A DNA stretch of 56,999 bases from assembly GCA_002421915.1 (NCBI GenBank), contig DISA01000002.1:4810-61808 (forward strand), given 5' to 3'. Source of the DNA: Gallionellaceae bacterium UBA6222. GTDB lineage: Bacteria > Pseudomonadota > Gammaproteobacteria > Burkholderiales > Gallionellaceae. The notes under the pieces are model-generated. The model was given only the letters and a program-made list of their open reading frames with translations, was not told the origin of the DNA and made no database searches. Both the position numbers and the translations under genes were made by a program. Of the stretch, positions 1-9,023 are shown in pieces. Every line of letters starts with the position of its first letter. Position 1 is the stretch's first letter.

Positions 1-505
1 GGTCGGCTTCGTCCAGCACCAGCGTGTTGATGGCATTCAGCTCCAATGATCCGCGCTCGATATGGTCCATGATGCGGCCCGGTGTGCCGACCACGATGTG
101 CGCGCCGAATCCCAGACTTTCGCGCTGCGGGCGCATGGTGCTGCCGCCGACCAGCGTGAGGATCTTGATGTTGTTCATGTAGCGCGCGAGGCGGCGCAGT
201 TCCTGCGTGACCTGGTCGGCCAGTTCGCGCGTGGGGCACAGCACCATGGCTTGCACGCCCATATAGTTGGGATTGAGCTTGGTCAGCAACGGCAGGCCGA
301 AAGCGGCAGTCTTGCCGCTGCCGGTCTTGGCTTGGGCGATCAGGTCTTGTCCGGCCAGCGTGATGGGCAGGCTCTCGGCCTGGATCGGCGTCATGCTCAG
401 GTAGCCGAGTTGCTGCAGGTTGCCCAGCATGGCGGGCGGTAGCTTCAGTGTGTTAAATGCGGGACCGGTGGCGGTCGGGAGGGAAGTTTGGCTTGTTTTG
501 GTCAT
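1..505 (-). CDS. dbpA: ATP-dependent RNA helicase DbpA (5' part, runs off window)
   Basis: Reading the minus strand from the ATG at 505 gives an open frame to the window edge, so only about 168 N-terminal residues are present. It shows the DEAD-box helicase order: Q-motif region (MTPIQAESLP), Walker A as AKTGSGKT, motif Ia PTRELADQV, motif GG, motif Ib TPGR, and the start of the DEAD box (VLDEAD) at the edge. The spacing and wording resemble the N-terminus of E. coli DbpA, a 50S assembly helicase that binds 23S rRNA hairpin 92 through a C-terminal domain not visible here. The DbpA call rests on N-terminal resemblance; a generic DEAD-box helicase is the alternative. Confidence 0.85.
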   Translation of the reverse strand, partial: MTKTSQTSLPTATGPAFNTLKLPPAMLGNLQQLGYLSMTPIQAESLPITLAGQDLIAQAKTGSGKTAAFGLPLLTKLNPNYMGVQAMVLCPTRELADQVTQELRRLARYMNNIKILTLVGGSTMRPQRESLGFGAHIVVGTPGRIMDHIERGSLELNAINTLVLDEAD

Positions 506-570
506 GCGCGATTATCCTCGCCAGCGCCGCGTCCTGCTATAGTTGGCACAACATTTAGCGGAGCCGCACC

Positions 571-945
571 ATGCCCAAACCCACCACACCCGACCATGCC
601 CGCCTCGACCGTGTCGTGGCCGATGCGCGCAAGCAGCGCGAACTGCGCGAGGCAGGTTACCGCGAACGCGCGCTGAAGATCTATCCGCACATCTGCGGGC
701 GCTGCGGGCGTGAGTTCGCGGGTGCACGGCTGCGCGAACTGACGGTGCATCACCGCGACCACAACCACGACAACAACCCGCCGGACGGCAGCAACTGGGA
801 GTTGCTATGTCTCTACTGCCACGACAACGAACATTCACGCGTGATGGACGAGGTGGTGCGGGACAGGAAGGACGGCGCGCAAGCCGTGGCGACGCATAAC
901 CCGTTCGCCAACCTGAAATCGCTGCTCAAGAAACAGCAGGACTGA
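571..945 (+). CDS. yajD: YajD-like HNH nuclease family protein
   Basis: A 124-residue protein with two CxxC pairs (CGRC near residue 43 and CLYC near residue 88) that should bind zinc. An HNH core lies between them: HHRDHNHDNN, then an Asn-rich stretch, then CHDNEH. This is the pattern of the small YajD family of HNH proteins, whose cellular role is not established. It is divergent from dbpA, with about 65 bases between the two starts. The ATG at 571 is kept because the conserved basic N-terminal helix begins directly after it. Confidence 0.8.
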   Translation: MPKPTTPDHARLDRVVADARKQRELREAGYRERALKIYPHICGRCGREFAGARLRELTVHHRDHNHDNNPPDGSNWELLCLYCHDNEHSRVMDEVVRDRKDGAQAVATHNPFANLKSLLKKQQD

Positions 946-965
946 TACGCCCGTATAGAATGCCT

Positions 966-1760
966 TCAGAATCCGGCGGATAACGACAAGCCGTAGCCGT
1001 TATCCGGGCTCCCGTCCGACAAACCCCGCATCATATAGGCACGCAGAAGGGTGTCCCGCCCGATCCGTGTGCCCGCATAAAGCGATAACTCGCGTTGTTC
1101 ATACCCCGTCGCCGACGCCCGCTGCGCATACCAGTATTCCGTGCCGGCATACGTTTGTTCGCCGAACGCGTAATTAACCCCGACAGAACCGTAAGCCGCG
1201 TTATCCAACGGCAGTTCAGCCGAGCTGCCCAACACCTCATAGCCCAACATGAGACTGGGAGAAACATCACCGAAAGTCGTATACGTGGACAGTTGTGCGG
1301 CGTAGTCATTCTTGCCGGTGCCCAAAGATCCCCTGGCCGTCCCAAACTTAACCCGGCCAGCCAGATCCAGCCCGGAGCCGCCATCCTCACTTACAACAAG
1401 GTTGTAGCCCGCCATTGCCACAACATCGCCCAAACCGGACTGTGTCGAACGGGTGGTTGTGGTCGTAGTGGTGCTCACACTCCACCTGCCCCCACGTCCA
1501 CTACCGACGACGACACTGCCGTCACCGGTGACGAACAGGTAGGGCACGGTCAGTTTCAGCGACCAATCGCCACTCTCATACAGCGCATGAACCGGTATCG
1601 AGGTAGTCTCGGTCGTGCTGCTTGAACCATATCTGCCAGAGCTGTAATCCAGCCCGACACCCATCGAGAAATTGGCAGCATCCCCCGCGTGGGCACCACT
1701 CGACAGCACGCAACCGACAATCAGGTGCAGACATCGTTTGCCAATATCGGAACGTCTCAT
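966..1760 (-). CDS. Predicted outer-membrane beta-barrel protein
   Basis: A 264-residue protein with a likely signal peptide (about residues 1-25, ending near AHA). The mature part is rich in alternating hydrophobic/polar strands, Gly, Ser, Thr and Tyr and ends in Phe (LSLSAGF), the C-terminal signature of BAM-assembled outer-membrane barrels. A Thr/Ser-rich loop lies near residues 94-108. It is the last gene of a three-gene minus-strand unit with the two small secreted proteins upstream, and faces away from an OmpR/EnvZ-like pair. No specific family or substrate is recognised. Confidence 0.65.
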   Translation of the reverse strand: MRRSDIGKRCLHLIVGCVLSSGAHAGDAANFSMGVGLDYSSGRYGSSSTTETTSIPVHALYESGDWSLKLTVPYLFVTGDGSVVVGSGRGGRWSVSTTTTTTTRSTQSGLGDVVAMAGYNLVVSEDGGSGLDLAGRVKFGTARGSLGTGKNDYAAQLSTYTTFGDVSPSLMLGYEVLGSSAELPLDNAAYGSVGVNYAFGEQTYAGTEYWYAQRASATGYEQRELSLYAGTRIGRDTLLRAYMMRGLSDGSPDNGYGLSLSAGF

Positions 1761-1776
1761 ATTTTCTCCCTCTGTA

Positions 1777-2118
1777 TCAACGGTTGCGACCGCCGTTGCG
1801 ATTCATCGCACCGCTGCGCCCATTGTTCATTCTGCCGGAACCCGCGCTGCGTTCCTGGCGTGCGCGATAGCCCTGACCATATCCATCCTTCACTGCCGAC
1901 TCCCGGTCTGTCTGCGCATCCTCGCCCGATGTCCGGTCTGTCGGCTCGGGGCTTGTCGTCTCAACATTCTCAAGCTGGTTCTGGATGCGCGCCCGGTAAG
2001 CCTCATATTCCGCACGCGACATGTCGCCGCGCACGGGGACCTCCCCCGCCCAAGCCATTCCGCTGGCCATCAGGGTGCATAGAAAAGAACGAACAAGGAA
2101 TTTACGCAAATCATCCAT
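1777..2118 (-). CDS. Small secreted hypothetical protein, Asn/Gly/Arg-rich tail
   Basis: A 113-residue product starting at the ATG at 2118. A signal peptide (about residues 1-25, ending AWA) follows directly, whereas an upstream in-frame start would put 26 unlikely residues before it. The mature region begins with a short helical segment containing SRAEYEAYRARIQ, then becomes charged and ends in low-complexity Arg/Asn/Gly repeats. It ends 16 bases before the barrel gene start, so the two are probably co-transcribed. Function is unknown; the tail composition suggests an extended surface or binding segment. Confidence 0.55.
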   Translation of the reverse strand: MDDLRKFLVRSFLCTLMASGMAWAGEVPVRGDMSRAEYEAYRARIQNQLENVETTSPEPTDRTSGEDAQTDRESAVKDGYGQGYRARQERSAGSGRMNNGRSGAMNRNGGRNR

Positions 2119-2199
2119 GGTCAGCCTCGTATTCCGTTTACAAAACGCCGCGAGCCGGCCGCCAATATCCGGCAGCCGGTTCGCGTGCTCACCCAACCA

Positions 2200-2571
2200 T
2201 CAACGGCCTCTCATCCCGCCGCCTGCGCCGCCACCTTTACCGCCACCCTTACCGCCTCCTTGCGAGCCGGCACCGGAACCGTCACGCAACATGGTCCCAT
2301 TACCGCCGCCTGATTTACTCCCTTTTTGCCCGGCTTTATTCTCCTGGTTCTCGGCACGCAGCGCGGCACGCTGTTCGTCGGTCATCCGGGCCTGTTGCTC
2401 AAGGCGGTATTGCTCGCGCTGTTCAGCGGTCATGCCGGCAGTTTCCGTCTGATACTGCGCGCGCACCTCCTCGCGTGTCTGCACCTTGACTTCTTCGGCG
2501 GCAAAGGCACCGCCCACACCGGCCAGCCCCAATGCCAGCACGCTGTTCAACAATAACTTTTTGGTGTTCAT
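2200..2571 (-). CDS. Small secreted hypothetical protein with glycine-rich tail
   Basis: A 123-residue protein with a clear signal peptide (residues 1-24, ending AFA). A Gln/Glu/Arg-rich helical segment with two similar units (MTAEQREQYRLEQQAR and MTDEQRAALRAENQ) follows, then a Gly/Lys/Ser-rich tail with GGGKGGG repeats. It is the first gene of the three-gene minus-strand unit and divergent from the response regulator at 2742. The ATG at 2571 is preferred over the one two codons upstream because MNTKK gives a normal signal-peptide start. No family is recognised. Confidence 0.6.
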   Translation of the reverse strand: MNTKKLLLNSVLALGLAGVGGAFAAEEVKVQTREEVRAQYQTETAGMTAEQREQYRLEQQARMTDEQRAALRAENQENKAGQKGSKSGGGNGTMLRDGSGAGSQGGGKGGGKGGGAGGGMRGR

Positions 2572-2741
2572 GATCATCTCCTGTCAAATGGTTTTATCAA
2601 AATCAGGCTGTTTACCTGATGGCTGCATGATGCAGATGAACGGTTACCCGGATATTTCCTCTTTTCACCAATTTGTAACGATGTGTTACCGCGCCGCCTG
2701 CGGCAATGACGGACAAATGGCCATCGGTTATAGTGGGCAGC
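2572..2741. promoter_or_regulatory. Divergent intergenic region with a GTAAC/GTTAC inverted repeat
   Basis: This 170-base gap separates the secreted-protein unit (minus) from the OmpR/EnvZ-like pair (plus). It contains GTAAC-N5-GTTAC at 2675-2689 and another GGTTACC at 2643-2649. Repeated GTTAC-type words in a divergent promoter next to an OmpR-family regulator suggest its own binding site, so the regulator may control both sides. No convincing -35/-10 pair was assigned. Confidence 0.35.
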
Positions 2742-3452
2742 ATGGAAATCAAACATATCCTGGTAGTGGATGACGATGCCGGCCTGCGTGAGCTGTTGCA
2801 GGAATACCTTTCCGCGCAGGGGTTTCATGTCGCGACGGTGGAAGACGGGTTGGCCATGGATGCGTACCTCGCAAAACAAGCGGCCGACATCGTCATCCTT
2901 GACCTGATGCTGCCGGGAGAAGATGGCTTGTCGCTGGCGCGCCGACTGCGTGCACGGGGGAGTATACCAATCATCATGCTGTCGGCGCGCGGCGAGGATG
3001 TCGACCGCATCATCGGGCTGGAAGTGGGTGCGGACGACTATCTGGCCAAGCCGTTCAACCCGCGTGAGCTGCTGGCCCGCATCCGCGCTTTGCTGCGGCG
3101 CAACGAGCATGCACACCCCCGGAATGACGAGACAAAACCGGATATGCGCCGCTTTGGTCCTTTTGTGCTGAATCTGGACGCGCGCGAACTGCACAAGCAC
3201 GGCGAACGGCTTCAACTGACGGCAGGCGAGTTCAACCTGTTGCGCATCTTCATCGAACATCCGAATCGTGTGCTGGGTCGCGATGGCATCATGGACATGC
3301 TCAAAGGTTACGAGCGTTCTCCCTTCGACCGCAGCATCGATGTGCGGGTGACGCGTTTAAGACGCAAGATCGAGGACGACCCCAACGCACCCGTGTACAT
3401 CCGCACCGTGTGGGGTGAAGGCTATTTATTCTCTTCCGCCGGCACCGCATGA
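2742..3452 (+). CDS. OmpR-family DNA-binding response regulator
   Basis: A 236-residue two-domain regulator. The receiver domain has the acidic pair in VVDDDAG near residue 10, the phospho-acceptor Asp in VILDLMLPGEDG near residue 56, the conserved Thr/Ser position in MLSARGED and the Lys in LAKPFNPREL. The C-terminal winged helix spans about residues 140-232 and ends in VRTVWGEGYLF, typical of OmpR/PhoB transcription factors. The start at 2742 is chosen because MEIKHILVVDDD begins the fold directly. It overlaps the kinase gene by four bases, so the two are translationally coupled. Confidence 0.9.
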   Translation: MEIKHILVVDDDAGLRELLQEYLSAQGFHVATVEDGLAMDAYLAKQAADIVILDLMLPGEDGLSLARRLRARGSIPIIMLSARGEDVDRIIGLEVGADDYLAKPFNPRELLARIRALLRRNEHAHPRNDETKPDMRRFGPFVLNLDARELHKHGERLQLTAGEFNLLRIFIEHPNRVLGRDGIMDMLKGYERSPFDRSIDVRVTRLRRKIEDDPNAPVYIRTVWGEGYLFSSAGTA

Positions 3453-4789
3453 CGATGCATTCCCCTGAAAAATCGCGCTCCCTGTTCCGCAGTACCGCCA
3501 GCACCGTCGCAGCCGCGCTTCTGATATTCCAGTTTGTACTGATCGCGGCGACCGTGAACTACGTCGTATTACCCATGGCGCAAAGGTCGGCCGATGACTT
3601 GGCAGCGATAATAATCCTGTCGGCAAAGACCTGGGTTGAATTGCCCCCGGAAACACGCGAGGATTTTGAACTGGAGCTGCTCAGGCAACATCAACTCATG
3701 CTCTTCCATGATGTCTCGCCCTTGCCGCCGCGCACGGCATTTCTGCCCTACCTGAATCTGCTGGACAATGCGCTGTCGGCCAGACTTGGGAAGCCCATTT
3801 CGGTCAAAGTAACCGATCTCGAAACTACTTGGTTTTGGGCGGAGATCCCCGCCGGCCGGAAACTGATCCGGATCGGATTCCCAAAATCCAGGATCAATAC
3901 CGACCCGCCGATGATGCTGCTTCTGGCGTTGCTCGCAACCATCGTTCTGACTCTGGTCACCGCGCTGATCCTGGCGCGGCGCATCACCCGGCCGCTGGCA
4001 CAATTTTCTCTGGCCGCGCAGCGCATCGGCGAGGGGAATATCCCGGAGCCGCTTGCCGACAATGGGATACAGGAGCTTTCCAGCCTCGTTACAACCTTCA
4101 ACCAGATGGCAGTGCAGGTGCGCGAACATCTCGCCAATCGCACCACGATGCTGGCCGGCATCTCGCACGACTTGCGCACGCCGCTGGCGCGCATGCGACT
4201 GGTGATCGAGATGCTGCCCGAAACGGTCGACCCGAGGATGATCGAACGGCTACAGCGCGATATCGACAGCATGAATGTATTGATCGGCGAGTTTCTTGTC
4301 CTGAGTCGGGACTTGCAAAAAGAAACACCGGAGCAAATCAACCTGAAACAAATGCTGCACGCACTGGCGGAAGATGCGGCTGTTGAAGGAATCCGGATCG
4401 ACTGTGATGCACAAGCCGATTTGATCATTCCGGCTGGTCCGGTCTCTTTGCACAGAGTGCTATTGAATCTGATCAGCAATGCTGCCCGTTACGGCGGGGG
4501 AAAACCCGTCCAGATCGAATCACGCCTGAGTCGGGATGCAGTAGTCATTCGCATCATGGATCGTGGTCCGGGCATCCCTCCCCATGAAGTCGGGAAGGTG
4601 TTCCGTCCGTTCTATCGTGTGGAGTCTTCGCGCAACGACAGTACAGGCGGCAGCGGCCTGGGGCTTGCGATTGTTCGGCAACTGACTGAAGCGAATGGAT
4701 GGGAAATTGAACTGCGCGCGCGGACTGGAGGTGGAACCGAGGTGATCTTGCGCATCCCGCTTTCAGAATCCCAGCAGGAACAGCCATAG
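3449..4789 (+). CDS. EnvZ-like sensor histidine kinase
   Basis: A 446-residue inner-membrane kinase. Order: TM1 (about residues 20-42), a periplasmic sensor segment (about 43-150), TM2 (about 155-175), a HAMP linker, the phospho-acceptor His in GISHDLRTPLARMR (about 240), the N box (NLISNAARYGG), the G1 box (DRGPGIP), the F box and the G2 box (GGSGLGLAI). The H-box wording and the OmpR-like partner resemble EnvZ-type kinases. The stimulus is not visible; the adjacent outer-membrane genes suggest an envelope signal. Its 3' end overlaps the convergent AEC transporter gene by 27 bases. Confidence 0.9.
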   Translation: MTMHSPEKSRSLFRSTASTVAAALLIFQFVLIAATVNYVVLPMAQRSADDLAAIIILSAKTWVELPPETREDFELELLRQHQLMLFHDVSPLPPRTAFLPYLNLLDNALSARLGKPISVKVTDLETTWFWAEIPAGRKLIRIGFPKSRINTDPPMMLLLALLATIVLTLVTALILARRITRPLAQFSLAAQRIGEGNIPEPLADNGIQELSSLVTTFNQMAVQVREHLANRTTMLAGISHDLRTPLARMRLVIEMLPETVDPRMIERLQRDIDSMNVLIGEFLVLSRDLQKETPEQINLKQMLHALAEDAAVEGIRIDCDAQADLIIPAGPVSLHRVLLNLISNAARYGGGKPVQIESRLSRDAVVIRIMDRGPGIPPHEVGKVFRPFYRVESSRNDSTGGSGLGLAIVRQLTEANGWEIELRARTGGGTEVILRIPLSESQQEQP

Positions 4790-5659
4790 CGGCAAGGTCA
4801 GCGCCGCCAGCAGCGTGCTTAACATCACCTGTGCCGCAATGGTGTCGCCGTCGCCACCCATGCGCGTCGCCAGCACGTAGGCCATGGTGGAAACCGGCAA
4901 GGCGGCCATCAGCACGGCGATGTTGAAATACACGCCGCTCAATCCAAACAGTATCGCCAACCCCCACGCAATCGCGGGCACGATCAGCAACTTTGCCGTC
5001 ACGCCGTACCACAAGGTGCCGCGCTGGCTGTGCAATCCCTTCAGGCGCAAGCCTGAGCCCACCGCAATCAATCCCATCGGCAAGGAGGCTTGGGACAACA
5101 ACCCCAGTGTGCTGTTCAGCATCGCGGGCAGACTCAGTCCGGCCAAGCTGAAGGTGATGCCGCCGGCGGTGGCAAGGATCAGCGGGTTGAGCAATATCTC
5201 GCGCAGCCAGTGGCTCTCGCTGTGCCGCGCCAGCATCAGTACGCTGGCCACGTTGGCGATCGGCACCATGAATCCCATTAGCAGGCCGATGGCGGCGAGT
5301 CCGGCCTGACCATGCAGGCTGCCGGCAATCGCGAGCCCGACGTAACTGTTAAACCGGAAAAATGATTGAAAAGTCGCGGCATACACCCTGGGCGGCGCAT
5401 GGAACAGGGGCTTGGCCAGCAAGCCAAGCAGGATGCCAGCGCCCATGTACAGCGCGGCCACCGCCAGCATCGGTGTCGCCGCGCCCACGTCGATGGTGAA
5501 GTGCGAGAGCGTGTGGAACAGCAGCGCCGGGAAGAAGATGTAATAGATCAGACGGTCGAGCTGTGGCCAGAAATCGTCGCGCAGACCGAACCAGCGGCGC
5601 ATCAGCGCACCGAGCAGGATCAGCAAGAAGATGGGGGCGATGGTCAGCGCGACGGTCAT
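4763..5659 (-). CDS. AEC-family (auxin efflux carrier-like) permease
   Basis: A 298-residue, very hydrophobic protein with about ten predicted membrane helices in two halves, the layout of the AEC/BART permeases. The N-terminal helix pair (IAPIFLLILLGALMRRW) and Asn/Pro-containing mid-helix motifs fit PF03547. Members export or import organic anions such as malate; the substrate cannot be read here. It stands alone between the kinase gene and rhlE, both of which border it closely. Confidence 0.8.
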   Translation of the reverse strand: MTVALTIAPIFLLILLGALMRRWFGLRDDFWPQLDRLIYYIFFPALLFHTLSHFTIDVGAATPMLAVAALYMGAGILLGLLAKPLFHAPPRVYAATFQSFFRFNSYVGLAIAGSLHGQAGLAAIGLLMGFMVPIANVASVLMLARHSESHWLREILLNPLILATAGGITFSLAGLSLPAMLNSTLGLLSQASLPMGLIAVGSGLRLKGLHSQRGTLWYGVTAKLLIVPAIAWGLAILFGLSGVYFNIAVLMAALPVSTMAYVLATRMGGDGDTIAAQVMLSTLLAALTLPLWLFLLGF

Positions 5660-5689
5660 GGCGTTCTACCCACCGCGCGCCGGATAACG

Positions 5690-7048
5690 TCAGTTCGAGC
5701 GCCGGAACAGGGCTGGAATTGGCGCTTTCGGCTTATCGAGCGCAAATGCCGGCCTGGTAGTTGGCGGCGCGGGTTCGGTGACCTTGGGTATGTAGGGCTG
5801 GTCGAACCAGGGGTCGTGCGCGGGTTTGTTCGCCACGGGTTTGTGATAGGTATGATGCGGCTCGTTTGCGGTAGCCGCCGGGCGTGCCGGGCGGGCATGT
5901 GTATGTGGCACAACAGCAGTTTCTTTTTCGATAGTGGTCTTGATCAGTTTCTCGATCTCGACCAGATACTTCTCCTCTTCCGGCGACACCAGCGAGAACG
6001 CCTTGCCCGAGGCGCCGGCACGGCCTGTACGGCCGATACGGTGCACATAATCTTCCGCTGCATGTGGAATCTCGTAGTTGATGACCATCGGCAGGTGGTC
6101 GATATCCAGTCCGCGCGCGGCAACATCGGTGGCAATCAACACCGACACCTTGCCTTGCTTGAAAGACTCCAGCGCTTGCTGGCGTTCCAGTTGGCTCTTG
6201 TCGCCGTGAATGGCATCGGCGGAAACACCCTCGCGCTGCAACTGGCGCGCCAGACGGCTGGCAGTCAGCTTGGTCTTGGTGAACACGATCACCTGTTTGG
6301 CATCGTCGCCCCGCAGCAACTGCGCCAGCAGTGCGTGCTTGTCGGCTTGTTCAACCAGATAGACTTTCTGCGTGATGTTCTCCGCCAAGGCATTGCTGCG
6401 CGCCACTTCGATCAGCGTCGGGTAGATCAGAAAATCCTCGGACAATTTTTTGATTTCGTCGGAAAATGTTGCGGAAAACATCAGGCTCTGGCGGCGGCGC
6501 GGCAACAGCACGAGGATGCGTTTCAGCGCGGGCATGAAACCCATGTCCAGCATGCGGTCGGCTTCGTCCAGCACCAGCATCTGCACCATGTTCAACTGTA
6601 CCGTCTTTTGTTCGATGTGATCGAGCAGTCGCCCGGGCGTTGCAACCAGAATCTCCACGCCGGTCTTCAGATGCGGTGTCTGCGTGCGGATATCCACCCC
6701 GCCATAGACCACCAGCGAACGCAGGTTGGTGTATTTAGCGTAGCCCTTCACGCTTTCTTCCACCTGCACCGCCAGTTCGCGGGTCGGCACCAGGATCAGT
6801 GCGCGCACCGGATGCCGCGCGGGCGAGGTACTGGCACTGGCGTGGGGCAATAGTTTTTGCAGGATAGGTAATGCAAAAGCGGCAGTCTTGCCGGTTCCGG
6901 TCTGCGCCCCCGCCATCAGATCCTGATCATCCAGCACGGCCGGAATGGCCTGTGCCTGAATCGGGGTGGGTGTGGTGTACCCGGCTTCGGTGAGCGCTTT
7001 AAGAATTTCCGGGGCGAGCTTCAGGTCGGCAAAACTGACGGTATTCAA
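5690..7048 (-). CDS. rhlE: DEAD-box RNA helicase RhlE-like
   Basis: A 452-residue protein with all core helicase motifs: Q motif TPTPIQAQAIP, Walker A GAQTGTGKT, PTRELAVQ, TPGRLLDH, DEADRMLDMG, SAT (FSATFS), a VFTKTK segment, RGLDIDHLP and HRIGRTGRAG. The C-terminal extension (about residues 375-452) is Ala/Pro/Lys-rich and low complexity, as in RhlE-type cold and ribosome-assembly helicases. It is a second DEAD-box gene within 7 kb of dbpA but a different subgroup. RhlE rather than SrmB or CsdA is a judgement from motif wording. Confidence 0.85.
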   Translation of the reverse strand: MNTVSFADLKLAPEILKALTEAGYTTPTPIQAQAIPAVLDDQDLMAGAQTGTGKTAAFALPILQKLLPHASASTSPARHPVRALILVPTRELAVQVEESVKGYAKYTNLRSLVVYGGVDIRTQTPHLKTGVEILVATPGRLLDHIEQKTVQLNMVQMLVLDEADRMLDMGFMPALKRILVLLPRRRQSLMFSATFSDEIKKLSEDFLIYPTLIEVARSNALAENITQKVYLVEQADKHALLAQLLRGDDAKQVIVFTKTKLTASRLARQLQREGVSADAIHGDKSQLERQQALESFKQGKVSVLIATDVAARGLDIDHLPMVINYEIPHAAEDYVHRIGRTGRAGASGKAFSLVSPEEEKYLVEIEKLIKTTIEKETAVVPHTHARPARPAATANEPHHTYHKPVANKPAHDPWFDQPYIPKVTEPAPPTTRPAFALDKPKAPIPALFRRSN

Positions 7049-7129
7049 TGTAGGCTTCTTTTCGGTAATGGGTGAAAAAGTCGGGGCATTATACGCCCCG
7101 CACTCCGCTCGCCAAATGCCGGCCCGCGA

Positions 7130-8341
7130 TCACCCCGGCTGCCCGTCCGCACGCGGCCGCCAGAAAGCCGGCAGATAGCGCCACACCCACGGGCCGAAAC
7201 AGGCGAGCCACAATACCGTGGCGGCGATATACAGCCACACGGAATGTGACGGCAACATATCGGCCAGAATGCGCACCAATGCAGTGAGCTGGATGCCGAC
7301 GAACATCAGCTTGATCGATGTGCCAATCTCGAAGGGCAGCCCGGAATGGCCGAGTGTGACGCGTGTGCCCATGCCGATCATCAGCGTGGCGTAGCAGCCG
7401 ATGGTCAGTGCATGCAACGGTGCCAGCCCCCAGATAAAGCCGGTGCCGTGATGCGTGAATAGCCACAGACTTTGGGCTGCGTACATCAGCATCGCCACTC
7501 CCATCCAGGCAAATCCCACATGCAGCACGGCGAGCAGGGCATTGCGGAAACTGCGGCGGAAGCCCCACAGATAACTAAAGTAGAGCGATGACAGCCCCAA
7601 TGGAATGTCGCATAGCCACAGCCAGCCCGGTGCATGGAACAACTCCAGTACCCCGTGCATGATACTGGCCGCCAGCATGATCCACCACGGCCAGAACGGG
7701 CGCGGTATCTCGGACTGTGATGACCCGCTGGCAGTGAAGAATGGAATCATGCGATGGGCGACGGTGGCGAATACCGGCAGCACGAAGCCCCACAACCCGG
7801 CACGCAGGAATAACTGCAAATAGAACTGTTCGTCGGTCAGCAACCAGACCAGAAACCCGGCGAGTCCGATCCAGCCCAGGCACAGGGCAATGAACAACAT
7901 CAGCGGGTGGCGCTTGTCGGGATGCGGCGTATCGAGCAATGAGCGCAACAGGGCATACAGTCCTGCGGCCCACCCCGCCAGCATGCTCAAAGTTGCGACG
8001 ACAATCAGCGCCCGTCCAAAGAACAAACCGGCATAAAACACCAGTGCGCCAATGAACATCAACACAAAGGCCGGCACGTAACGCGAGGCGGGAATCTCCG
8101 TACCGTTCATCCAGCGCGGGAAGGTGGTCATCAGGAAACCAAAAATGAAAAATGGCAGCATGCCGGACAGCAGCAGCCAGCTGTGAACCGCCGTCGGAAA
8201 CAGCGGCCAAGCCACCATCTGCGCGGGAAAAACATAGCGCGTCATCAGTTCGAACAGCCACCAGAGCATGGCAAGGAGGGTTTGCAGTGCACCGGCAAAG
8301 AACATGACGCGGTGAGGAGCAGCAGTAAAATTCTTTAACAT
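7130..8341 (-). CDS. nnrS: NnrS family integral membrane protein
   Basis: A 403-residue protein with about twelve predicted helices and many helix-embedded His residues, including the PFFIFGFLMTTFPRW segment near residue 65 and later His-containing helices ending HALTIGCYATLMIGMGTRV. NnrS proteins are heme/copper-containing membrane proteins that lessen the toxicity of NO and its iron-nitrosyl products; this is family knowledge. It is the last gene of a minus-strand unit (DUF2249, NnrS-like, FmdE-like, NnrS) divergent from a hemerythrin-like operon, which supports a role in NO stress. Confidence 0.9.
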   Translation of the reverse strand: MLKNFTAAPHRVMFFAGALQTLLAMLWWLFELMTRYVFPAQMVAWPLFPTAVHSWLLLSGMLPFFIFGFLMTTFPRWMNGTEIPASRYVPAFVLMFIGALVFYAGLFFGRALIVVATLSMLAGWAAGLYALLRSLLDTPHPDKRHPLMLFIALCLGWIGLAGFLVWLLTDEQFYLQLFLRAGLWGFVLPVFATVAHRMIPFFTASGSSQSEIPRPFWPWWIMLAASIMHGVLELFHAPGWLWLCDIPLGLSSLYFSYLWGFRRSFRNALLAVLHVGFAWMGVAMLMYAAQSLWLFTHHGTGFIWGLAPLHALTIGCYATLMIGMGTRVTLGHSGLPFEIGTSIKLMFVGIQLTALVRILADMLPSHSVWLYIAATVLWLACFGPWVWRYLPAFWRPRADGQPG

Positions 8342-8393
8342 GGCAGGGTCGTCATCTATAAGTTAGTGTTGGTGAGGCAAGTAAAAAGCAATC

Positions 8394-9023
8394 TCACACG
8401 GGTGTAACGGCAAACACGGCCGGGTCGTTGCCATGCTCCAGCAATATGCTGCGCACCCTGGCTTGCCAAAGTTGGCCGAATTCGCGAGCCTCCGCCGGCG
8501 TGGCACTGCCGGATAAACAGGCGGACATCAATCCGGGCAGGCGCGGCGATGCCGGAACAAGCTGCGGATTGGCAGTCACATTCACGGACTGCATGGTATC
8601 CAGCCGGGTGTAGCGTATTTCAGCCTGCAAATCCGCCACAGAAAAATACAGTTTCTTCCTTCTGTCAAAACGCCCACCGATGCCCTTGAAGCCATTATCA
8701 GACATTGCACCCGTCAACATGCTCACGACATTCGCGATCACTCCGGTGACCCCGCTGGTGCTGTCCTGGCTGAACTCCACGCGAATATCACCGCGCACCG
8801 GCAGCGTGTCGGGATAGAGGAAGGATAATGCCCTGTAGGTTGACCAATAGGCACAGGCGACAGTCGGGCAGGAGTGCCCTGCCAATTTGACTGCATCGTA
8901 GTATCCGTAGCGAATCACACCCTCTTCAGTTGCGCCGAGGAATTCGGCCAAGGGATCGTACAAACCGATCTGGGGCACGGCATCAAAGAAATCTGGATAG
9001 CTCATGGTGTTCTGCATCCTCAT
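8394..9023 (-). CDS. FmdE-like protein
   Basis: A 209-residue soluble protein with the FmdE signature GHSCPTVACAYWS near residue 50. Its Cys and nearby His probably bind a metal. FmdE was named for the formylmethanofuran dehydrogenase operons of methanogens, but many bacterial homologues occur without that pathway, and nothing here suggests methanogenesis. The C-terminal zinc ribbon of long FmdE proteins is absent. The start overlaps the upstream NnrS-like stop by four bases (ATGA), so it belongs to the NO-response unit. Its reaction is unknown. Confidence 0.7.
   Translation of the reverse strand: MRMQNTMSYPDFFDAVPQIGLYDPLAEFLGATEEGVIRYGYYDAVKLAGHSCPTVACAYWSTYRALSFLYPDTLPVRGDIRVEFSQDSTSGVTGVIANVVSMLTGAMSDNGFKGIGGRFDRRKKLYFSVADLQAEIRYTRLDTMQSVNVTANPQLVPASPRLPGLMSACLSGSATPAEAREFGQLWQARVRSILLEHGNDPAVFAVTPV

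Noticed and set aside
5366..6853. Long plus-strand open frame opposite rhlE and the AEC gene
   Set aside because: His/Gln/Arg-rich translation typical of the antisense of a GC-rich gene; rhlE on the other strand has all helicase motifs.
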